A stretch of 64,000 nt of DNA from Rhodovibrio sodomensis (GTDB taxonomy: Bacteria > Pseudomonadota > Alphaproteobacteria > Kiloniellales > Rhodovibrionaceae). The position numbers and the translations under genes were made by a program. The DNA lies in contig NZ_NRRL01000003.1 of NCBI RefSeq assembly GCF_016583645.1, positions 1 through 64,000 on the forward strand, given 5' to 3'. Shown piece after piece: positions 58,128 through 64,000 of the stretch. Numbering within the stretch: position 1 is the first letter of the stretch; each line of letters opens with the position of its first letter. The notes below the pieces were generated by a model. It had not been told where the DNA came from and ran no database searches. It saw nothing but the letters and a program-made list of their open reading frames with translations.

Positions 58128-59215
58128 TCTGCGTTCTCCTTGCTTGTGCTCGCGGCCGGATCGACAAAGTCGAAGCTCGCGCCGAGCTGCTTGTTGCGGC
58201 GCCTGATCGAGCTCGCGAGCCCGTCGCTGATCCCGAGGGAGCTCTGATCGGCGATCGGACGGAAGGGCTTGGGCGGCTGCGCCGCAGTGTTCGCCGTGCC
58301 GGGTTTACGCGGGGTTTGCCCGGTCGACGGATCGTCTGTCTTGCGCGGGTATTTCTTCAGCACGCCGCGGATGTAGGCGTTCGGATCGGCGGCATTGTAG
58401 CGCTCGGTCTGGTCGATCGCCTGCAGGACGAATCCGGTGTCGTAATCCCTGCAGAGCATGCCCATGTTCTTGCGGGCTTGTGGCTCGCTCATGCCCGCGC
58501 GCATCAGGAGCGCGATCCCCCGGTCGATTGCCAGCTTCGCCAGCGACGGCGCGTCGCCGACGTAGGCTGAAGACGGGCTGGCTGGGCGCGCGGGGCCGGT
58601 CGCCGGAAGTGTGCTGGGCGATGGGTTTGCCTGATGCGGCAGCGAGGCGAGCAGATCGCCCTGGCCCTGGCGCGGAACACGGGGTACTGGTGGGCGCGGC
58701 GCGGGTGTCTGGGACTGGGGTGCCTGGTGCTGGTTCGCCACCTTGTCCTTTGACGGCGAAGGCGACGCCGTTGCGGCGCCGACGGGGGCGGGCTGAGCCC
58801 GGGTACGGCTGCCGGCGCTATCATTCCGGGGCGGTGTGACCGGTGTTGAGCTCGTGCCTTCCGGCTGCCCGGTCGCGGCCTCCTGACAGGCAATCTGGGC
58901 CTCACGATGATTTTGGCTGCGACGCGCAGCGCGGCGAAACAGGTCCGTGATCGCAGGATGCCGCCAGGTGCCTGCGGTGACGTCGAAGAACATCATCAGC
59001 TGGTCCCGGATCCGGTCCCAGTGATCCTGGCGACGCACACCCATGCGCCGACGCGTGGCATCGTCGTCGGGAATGCCGCGATCGTTGCTCTCGACCTGCG
59101 CGCTGATCAGACGCATGGCGATGGCCAGCGCACGATCATCGAGCGCAACGACCATCGCGGACAGCTCGTCCGCGGGCAGATGAATCCTGGAGCGTGGATC
59201 GGTCTTCTTCGGCAT
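58124..59215 (-). CDS. DUF1376-like primosomal/replication partner protein
   Basis: A 363-aa protein from ATG 59215 (GGGAAGGA directly upstream; the frame to 59473 crosses a terminator and is not coding). Residues about 15-80 (LSAMVVALDDRALAIAMRLISAQVESNDRGIPDDDATRRRMGVRRQDHWDRIRDQLMMFFDVTAGTWRHPAI) have the DUF1376/YdaU pattern found in phage and plasmid replication proteins. A long Pro/Ser/Gln-rich linker follows (about 95-215). The C-terminal block (RGIALLMRAGMSEPQARKNMGMLCRDYDTGFVLQAIDQTERYNAADPNAYIRGVLKKY) looks like the helicase-interacting DnaT/DnaD-like part. It is coupled to dnaB and probably helps load it. Confidence 0.75.
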   Translation of the reverse strand: MPKKTDPRSRIHLPADELSAMVVALDDRALAIAMRLISAQVESNDRGIPDDDATRRRMGVRRQDHWDRIRDQLMMFFDVTAGTWRHPAITDLFRRAARRSQNHREAQIACQEAATGQPEGTSSTPVTPPRNDSAGSRTRAQPAPVGAATASPSPSKDKVANQHQAPQSQTPAPRPPVPRVPRQGQGDLLASLPHQANPSPSTLPATGPARPASPSSAYVGDAPSLAKLAIDRGIALLMRAGMSEPQARKNMGMLCRDYDTGFVLQAIDQTERYNAADPNAYIRGVLKKYPRKTDDPSTGQTPRKPGTANTAAQPPKPFRPIADQSSLGISDGLASSIRRRNKQLGASFDFVDPAASTSKENAE

Positions 59216-59519
59216 TCCTTCCCTCGCGCGGGGTCGCGCCCCGCATCTTTGTTTTCGCGATCGCCGGGTGTGTGCGCCGCCTCCTGACGATAAGGCGGCA
59301 AGCCCGGGTCGCAACGCTGTATGGTCGCCATGCGCTCGCACACGATTCCAAGATGGGATCGAGCGTACTGATTCGGCGGACGACCGAAAAAAAAGCCCCG
59401 GGCCGTTGGCGGTCCGGGGCAGGCATGTTGGGAAGGAAAGAGGCGAAACCGGGCACGCCGGTGTCCAACTCATCCAGCCCTGAGTTTTGGTCCGGATTTT
59501 CGGAAATCAAGAATTTTTT
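59216..59519. promoter_or_regulatory. Intergenic region relaxase to DUF1376 gene
   Basis: This 304-bp gap contains a leader hairpin GCGGGG/CCCCGC at 59228-59244, just upstream of the DUF1376 gene ribosome site, and the relaxase terminator at 59387-59420. The promoter for the DUF1376-dnaB genes should lie between them; no repeated ACCGTA element is seen here. Confidence 0.4.
59387..59420 (-). terminator. Rho-independent terminator of the relaxase gene
   Basis: GCCCCGGGCC (59395-59404) pairs with GGTCCGGGGC (59411-59420), nine of ten positions with Watson-Crick pairs, around a 6-nt loop. On the minus strand the stem is followed by eight T residues (59394-59387), a textbook terminator about 100 bp after the relaxase stop. 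Confidence 0.88.
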
Positions 59520-61706
59520 TCATCGCGCTCGATGACGGCGTTGCTGCATCTGCCGCAGTCGGGCCACGACGTCGTCTCCGGCCTGATCCGTGTGCTGCCT
59601 GGCGAGTGCCGGATCGCGAGCGATCGCCGGGTCATGACGGCCGGTTTCGAGATCGAGGCCGCGCCGATCGGCGAGGTCCACAACGACGCGCAATGCGGCG
59701 CCGTGGCGAGCGGCCGCGCGGCCGTCTTCGTGCAGTTCGCTGGCATCGCGAGTGGCGAAGGCGGCGTAACGCAGCTCAGCGTTCGTGTACCCGGAGAGGC
59801 GACCCTCGAGCTCGGCGATCTCCTCCGTGGAGGCCGGCGTCCTGAGCGACAGGGCCCCTGGAAAGGGGTCCGCGTGGCGATCGGACGAGGGCGCCGGGTC
59901 TTCGATCCACTCCTCGCGCGTAGCGGCGGGTTCGTCGGTGCGATTACCGGAGTCCGCGATGCGGTCGTCCGCGGGGATCGTGCCTGAGTGGTGGGCGGCG
60001 CGGTCGGGTGCGTGCGGCCTCGGTTCGGTGACCGGATCGGAACCCGCCCCGTCCTCAAGCTCGGCGAAGAGTTCCTCGAGCGCTTCGGTGTGGCCGAGAT
60101 CGGGTGCCGCGGTCGGTAGCTCCTCTGCGTTGGTTTGCCCGCGGCGAGACGCGATCGCCTGATCGACGGCCGCGTCGTCCAGGATATCATCGCCTAGATC
60201 GATGATACCGATCGGCTGTGGATCTGCGTCCTTCTGCACAGCGGTATCGGCTTGAACGGGTCCGATCTCGGTCGCGATCCAGGGGGCGATCCCGGAAATC
60301 TGAAGAAGCGTCTGGCGCCGGCCTTCGCCGAGAGCCCGCACGCGGTCGGCTGCTGTATGCGAGATCTCGGTGCAACGCTCGCGGAAAGGGGCAACGTCAC
60401 TGTGGGCGGACATGACCAGGAGCTTCTCCTCGAACAGCGCCGAGGCGATGTCGAGGGCCGCTGCATCGTCGCCGCGCGGCGGGTTCGTGATCAACCGATC
60501 GGCTTCGTCGCTCAGAAAGTTGAGGCGGACGTCGAGACGTCGTCCGACCGCGTCCGACGCCAGCGCGTGGACCGCTCGACGCTTCTCGAACTTCGCGGCT
60601 TGCGCCGACAGATCCCGGTAGCGCTGGCAAAGCTGAACGAGGTCGTCCGAGAACGCATCCTCGGGCGCGTCGCCGGTGCCGCGCGTATCGAGGATCCTCT
60701 CCATGCGCGCGGCATCTTCAACGTATCGCAGCGTGCCGGCGGACAGCTGATAGTCCATCTCGCGCTCGGCGTTCACGCGGCCCAGCTTGGTGTCGATCCC
60801 GAGGGACTCGGCATAGGCGATCTTGTTGCCGAGGTGGCGGGTCGGCTGCTTGCTGATCCCGCTCTCGCGATAGGACCGCGGGTCATAGCGTCGGGTCACA
60901 CCAGCGCGCTCGAACTCACGGTTCGCCGCCTGGGCGAAGGACGCCCGCAGGGCCCGGATCCATTTGGGCCCAGAGGCGTCGGGCAGCTTCGGCTGCTTGT
61001 GCGGCCGAACCGTCGCCACCTTGCGGTTGGCCCAGCGCTTTTCCTCAGTGATCTCGAAGTCCCAGCGGTTATCCTCCATCCGCCGGGCGGGCCGGTCGAA
61101 GTAGGCGATATGGCAGTGATAGTTCCGGCGATCATTGTGTTTGGACGGCGCGTGGACAACCGCCCAATAGGGAAAGCTGCGATCCTCGAACTCCTGGCAG
61201 AAATCGCGGATGATGCGCTCCCGCCCCGCCGTGTCCAGCTCGTGCGGCAGTTCCAGGATCAGCCGGCACTGAACGCGCGCCTTCCGGCCCTCGGACTGCT
61301 CGACCTTGCGCCAGAACTCGGCGCGCTCGTTCTTCGTCTCGCCAAGGTTCCCGAAGCTGACCACGTGGCGTTCGCCGACCTCGCTCTCCGCCAGCTCAGC
61401 CACACCCGGGCGTTCCATGTAGGACTGGTGCGCAGCCGCGCTGGTCTGATCGCGGTAGCCGACCGCCTGTGAGTTGCGTTTCGAGATAAAGGTGTGCGCG
61501 AAGTGGAAGGTTTGGCCGCGATCGGAGGTTGGCCGGCTGCTCTGGATCGCGGGGGCGGCGTAGGTGGGCCGGCGCGCGTAACGCCCGCGTGCCAGAAGGG
61601 CTTGGCGCAGGCCGCGGCTGGCCGACCGGCGCTCGGCGGTTCTCTGAACTGCCTGATCGACTTCACGCTGAAGCTGGCCCAGTCGGTCGAGCTGCTCCTG
61701 CAGCAT
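59520..61706 (-). CDS. mobA: MobA/MobL-type (MOBQ-like) relaxase
   Basis: Nicks oriT and pilots the strand through the T4SS. The 728-aa protein starts at ATG 61706 with GGAGG eight bases upstream. About 65 extra N-terminal residues precede the relaxase domain (FHFAHTFISKRNSQAVGYRDQTSAAAHQSYMERPG), with candidate Tyr in the first motif. The HUH motif is VVHAPSKHNDRRNYHCHIAYFDRP with His185, His197 and His199. Other MobA/MobL features include ARVQCRLILELPHELD and the RNW/RWANRKVATVRPHK region. The C-terminal half is charged and unrelated to helicase or primase motors. It reads away from the candidate oriT and from divergent traC/traD-like genes. Confidence 0.88.
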   Translation of the reverse strand: MLQEQLDRLGQLQREVDQAVQRTAERRSASRGLRQALLARGRYARRPTYAAPAIQSSRPTSDRGQTFHFAHTFISKRNSQAVGYRDQTSAAAHQSYMERPGVAELAESEVGERHVVSFGNLGETKNERAEFWRKVEQSEGRKARVQCRLILELPHELDTAGRERIIRDFCQEFEDRSFPYWAVVHAPSKHNDRRNYHCHIAYFDRPARRMEDNRWDFEITEEKRWANRKVATVRPHKQPKLPDASGPKWIRALRASFAQAANREFERAGVTRRYDPRSYRESGISKQPTRHLGNKIAYAESLGIDTKLGRVNAEREMDYQLSAGTLRYVEDAARMERILDTRGTGDAPEDAFSDDLVQLCQRYRDLSAQAAKFEKRRAVHALASDAVGRRLDVRLNFLSDEADRLITNPPRGDDAAALDIASALFEEKLLVMSAHSDVAPFRERCTEISHTAADRVRALGEGRRQTLLQISGIAPWIATEIGPVQADTAVQKDADPQPIGIIDLGDDILDDAAVDQAIASRRGQTNAEELPTAAPDLGHTEALEELFAELEDGAGSDPVTEPRPHAPDRAAHHSGTIPADDRIADSGNRTDEPAATREEWIEDPAPSSDRHADPFPGALSLRTPASTEEIAELEGRLSGYTNAELRYAAFATRDASELHEDGRAAARHGAALRVVVDLADRRGLDLETGRHDPAIARDPALARQHTDQAGDDVVARLRQMQQRRHRAR

Positions 61707-62022
61707 CTCGGCATCCTCCGGCAGCGCCGTGTTTGGCGCGGTTCGCGGTGACTCTGGTCGGATCGGGATATTGCGGTCGGCGGGGAATGGCGCAACGCTG
61801 CTGCTAACAAAACCCGTTATTGCGCCTTCTTCCCCAAAACAACGGTCTCAGGACCAGCAGGTCCGACCGCGAAAACGGTCTCGGCGCCCCGCGAGGAGGC
61901 GGTGGTGACCGTAAAAATTGCCCGAAAGATGGTGGGACGGCCCGTCCGGCCATAACTCCTTCAGTGCGTGTCGCGCGGGCGTGGTGCGCCCGGTGCGGCA
62001 CGAAGAGAGAGATTTGGAGACG
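61707..62022. other. Candidate oriT / divergent regulatory region
   Basis: This 316-bp gap between the relaxase and divergent accessory genes is where MOBQ-type oriT regions usually lie. It holds TTATTGCGCCTTC at 61817-61829, close to the TTGCGCCCTT core of Ti-type nic sites; two direct repeats AACGGTCTC (61841-61849 and 61874-61882); a small hairpin GGACC/GGTCC (61851-61864); ACCGTA at 61908-61913; and GTGGTGCGCCC at 61981-61991 within a GGGCG/CGCCC hairpin. The nic position cannot be decided by eye. Confidence 0.5.
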
Positions 62023-62487
62023 ATGCGAGGCGAAGCCGGCTTCAAGCATGAATACCCCTGGGGGCGAAAAGCCCCGATGCGGCGGCTCGAGGAACTCGAG
62101 GCGAAGCGGGCCGAGGTCGAAAGACGTCGGAAGTTGCTACGCGACCGGTTCGAGGAGCGCATGCGCGACTTCGACCGGATGAACGAACTGATCGATGCGG
62201 AGATCGAGATTGCACAGCGGTGCGAAAGCGACCGTTTGAGGCGAAACGCCACGGCGATAGCCCACCGCCTGCTGGCGAAAGGAATCGATGTCTTCGAGGA
62301 GCTGAAAGCTCAGGCCATTGATGAGGCGCTGATCGAGCGGCTCAAGGAGAAGGAGAGGGGCGCGAGTGCGCCCGCAAACACCTACGGGCCAACGGCACGA
62401 AGCGAAGGGATCGAGGGGGAGGAGCCTTTCCCCGAGGACGAGCTGATCGATGAAGAGGCGATCCGAAGCCGGATTGCGGGAACCTAG
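62023..62487 (+). CDS. TraC/TraD-like conjugation accessory protein (coiled coil)
   Basis: A 154-aa protein from ATG 62023, just after GGAG; the frame stays open to 61918 but overlaps the oriT region. The central part is a long charged helix (RRLEELEAKRAEVERRRKLLRDRFEERMRDFDRMNELIDAEIEIAQR), followed by RNATAIAHRLLAKGIDVFEELKAQAI and an acidic tail. Small coiled-coil proteins divergent from the relaxase are the TraC/TraD or MobC accessory proteins of Ti- and RSF1010-like systems. The assignment is by location and character, not a firm family match. Confidence 0.5.
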   Translation: MRGEAGFKHEYPWGRKAPMRRLEELEAKRAEVERRRKLLRDRFEERMRDFDRMNELIDAEIEIAQRCESDRLRRNATAIAHRLLAKGIDVFEELKAQAIDEALIERLKEKERGASAPANTYGPTARSEGIEGEEPFPEDELIDEEAIRSRIAGT

Positions 62488-62502
62488 CCAAGGAGACGAG
62501 AC

Positions 62503-62904
62503 ATGTCGAGGTCACTCAAAGAGCGGCGGAACGCCATCAAGGAGAAGCAGCGCAAGCTCGAGGAAGAGCTGCGGCGAGCCCAGGAAGCGGAGGCCCAGCT
62601 GATCGCACCGATGGTGCGCAAGATCGCGGCTGCGAGCGAGGAAGCAGCCAACAGCGTACTGCTCAACAGCATCGACCTTCTCGACGATGTTCGGTTCGAG
62701 AAGAACGAGATGATCAAGCGGATCGAGGAGACCCTGCAAGCCTGGGTCAACGAGCAGGTCGGCGACGTCGAAAGCGACGAGACCGACGACGAAGACGGCG
62801 GCGCCAAGCCCGACAACAAGAGCACCACGACCACCCCCGGACACGCCTTCACCGGACACCGGGAGAGCCCCGAAAGCGGGCTCGGGAACGCCGGCATCGA
62901 GTAA
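62503..62904 (+). CDS. Second small coiled-coil conjugation accessory protein
   Basis: A 133-aa protein 15 bp after the previous gene. The N-terminal coiled coil (KERRNAIKEKQRKLEEELRRAQEAEAQLIAPMVRKIAAASEEA) resembles TraC/TraD of Ti-type plasmids (K/E-rich helix then an IG/IA...KIA helix). The C-terminal third is acidic and Thr/Pro/Gly-rich, probably disordered. Likely a relaxosome component, inferred from context. Confidence 0.5.
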   Translation: MSRSLKERRNAIKEKQRKLEEELRRAQEAEAQLIAPMVRKIAAASEEAANSVLLNSIDLLDDVRFEKNEMIKRIEETLQAWVNEQVGDVESDETDDEDGGAKPDNKSTTTTPGHAFTGHRESPESGLGNAGIE

Positions 62905-62959
62905 GCCGGCGACCCCGGAATAACCACACTGACGCAAGGCGGAAGAGCGGAGCAAACTG

Positions 62960-64000
62960 ATGCGCAAACTGGCAACCCTGATGGTCGCGACCCTGATCTC
63001 CCTGGGGGCCACTGTTTTCCTTCAGAACAGCTTCCCCTTCTCGCCTTGGTCGGTCGCCGATTGGCGGATCGTACTGCCCGAGATCGCTCAGGACCCCCTG
63101 GGGTTCAGGCCACTCTTCCTCATGGGGGCGTCCGCCTTCGCAACAGCCACCGCGGTAGCCGTGATTACGGCCCTTCTTATCCTTCTCACCATCGTGAAAC
63201 GCGGAGCCGAGGAGCTGATCGCAGCGGTACAAAGCGCATGGAGCGGGAGCGCCGAGAAAAGAGCCAGGAAAGCGGAGAAGGCCCAGGAGCGCAAGGCGGC
63301 GCGGGAAGCCAAGCGCGCCCATAAAAGGACCACCGGGAAAACGGCACCAACGGACCAGCCGGAAGTGTCGGAAGAGAGTGCGTCGGCCATGGCCGAAGCG
63401 GCGGCGGATGCGGTCGGAAAAAGCAGGAAGAAAACTTGGCGGAAAAACGGCAAAAGCCGGAAGCGTGAGCTTCTCCAGGGCGAGGAGGCGGAGTTCGCGG
63501 AGCCGCACGGAAATACGAAAAAGAACGGCCAGATCGGCCGCAAGCTGGGAGCCATCGCCGCGGCCATCGTCGCGGGGATCAAGACGCTCATAGAGCGCAT
63601 CAAAGGGCTGCGAGAGGCAGCCAAAGAGGACAACGAAACCCCGGCAACGCCGCGGCAGCGGCAGGGGCGGATCGCAGAGCTGACCTACGTCATCAAGCAC
63701 GCCTTCACCAGCAGCTACAACGACGACGAAATTGAGGTCGTCGAACCAGGGGAAAACGAGGAAAAGAGGGAGAGCAAGGCCAGCCGCAGCAGCGGCGGGA
63801 TCTTCTCGCGCCTCGTGCGACGAAAGGAGGCGAAGCCAACAGACATCCTGCTCGAGGGCTCCATCGACGAGCAGCCGAAAGGCCGCCAGCAGCCGTCCTT
63901 CGATGCCGATAACCCTGGCCTGCCGGACCGCATCCTCGAATTCTACACCGTCTGGACTCAGACGCCTGCGGACAAGCGCACAGAGCGCATGAAGCAGGAA
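62960..64000 (+). CDS. Membrane protein with basic cytoplasmic tail, partial (runs off right edge)
   Basis: ATG 62960 with GGAG seven bases upstream opens a frame of 347 codons without a stop before the window ends. Two hydrophobic segments lie near the N-terminus: about 3-22 (KLATLMVATLISLGATVFLQ) and about 50-75 (LFLMGASAFATATAVAVITALLILLTIV). The long tail is rich in Lys/Arg/Glu (SAEKRARKAEKAQERKAAREAKRAHK; GKSRKKTWRKNGKSRKREL), with a possible third amphipathic segment (GRKLGAIAAAIVAGIKTLIERIKGL). It is co-directional with the two accessory genes, so it is probably part of the mobilisation operon, perhaps linking the relaxosome to the membrane. Family unknown. Confidence 0.6.
   Translation, partial: MRKLATLMVATLISLGATVFLQNSFPFSPWSVADWRIVLPEIAQDPLGFRPLFLMGASAFATATAVAVITALLILLTIVKRGAEELIAAVQSAWSGSAEKRARKAEKAQERKAAREAKRAHKRTTGKTAPTDQPEVSEESASAMAEAAADAVGKSRKKTWRKNGKSRKRELLQGEEAEFAEPHGNTKKNGQIGRKLGAIAAAIVAGIKTLIERIKGLREAAKEDNETPATPRQRQGRIAELTYVIKHAFTSSYNDDEIEVVEPGENEEKRESKASRSSGGIFSRLVRRKEAKPTDILLEGSIDEQPKGRQQPSFDADNPGLPDRILEFYTVWTQTPADKRTERMKQE

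Noticed and set aside
59216..59473. Extended N-terminus of the DUF1376-like gene
   Set aside because: The added 86 residues would be encoded across a clear terminator and lack a ribosome site; the start at 59215 has a good one.
1..64000. tRNA, rRNA, insertion sequences or phage integrase genes
   Set aside because: None recognised on either strand by reading; no transposase or integrase motifs were found among the frames.

Overview
The window is about 64 kb of GC-rich DNA that reads as part of a large self-transmissible plasmid. The evidence is an iteron origin with its own Rep initiator, a VirB/VirD4 type IV secretion system (T4SS), a type IVb thin-pilus operon, a MobA/MobL (MOBQ-like) relaxase with divergent accessory genes, and a PRTRC cassette. 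No rRNA, tRNA, transposase, integrase or CRISPR array is visible. GC-biased codon use and Ti-like tra gene arrangement suggest an alphaproteobacterium; the host assignment is an inference.

Layout. 1-10.7 kb (minus): thin-pilus operon pilL-N-O-P-Q-R-S-M-V plus a second prepilin-like gene cut by the left edge. The PilV-like tip protein ends in a phage-tailspike S74 self-cleaving chaperone domain instead of shufflon-encoded tails. 10.9-16.9 kb: RNase HII, a HEAT-like protein, an uncharacterised protein and a coupled RecD2-type helicase. 17.1-19.4 kb (plus): two small proteins and the VirB6/TrbL-like channel protein, placed away from the other virB genes. 19.5-22.1 kb: an RpoH-like sigma factor and a UvrD-family helicase. 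22.1-26.7 kb: small unknown genes, a decayed UPF1-type helicase, RadA and a small exported protein. 26.7-28.2 kb: origin and rep. 28.2-31.2 kb (minus): topoisomerase III and two small genes. 31.4-35.2 kb (plus): three unknown genes, one with a DUF5710-like domain that is also present at the end of the topoisomerase. 35.3-40.7 kb (minus): PRTRC genes (E, C, F, B, ThiF) ending in a DpdA-like transglycosylase. 40.8-56.6 kb (minus): virB2-B3-B4-B5-unknown-B7-B8-B9-B10-B11-virD4. 56.8-59.2 kb (minus): DnaB helicase and a DUF1376-like partner. 59.5-61.7 kb (minus): relaxase. 61.7-62.0 kb: candidate oriT. 62.0-64.0 kb (plus): two coiled-coil TraC/TraD-like genes and a membrane protein that runs off the right edge.

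How it works together. The relaxase and accessory proteins would process oriT, VirD4 would couple the DNA to the VirB channel, and the thin pilus would help mating contact. Rep, DnaB, TopB, RadA, RecD2, UvrD and RNase HII give the plasmid an unusually rich DNA-replication and repair set. A short element (ACCGTA/TACGGT) recurs in most of the promoter-bearing gaps and may be a plasmid-wide operator or promoter element. The most interesting possible new system is the PRTRC operon whose last, translationally coupled gene is a DpdA-like base-exchange enzyme, which joins an E1-like/ubiquitin-like module to possible 7-deazaguanine chemistry.
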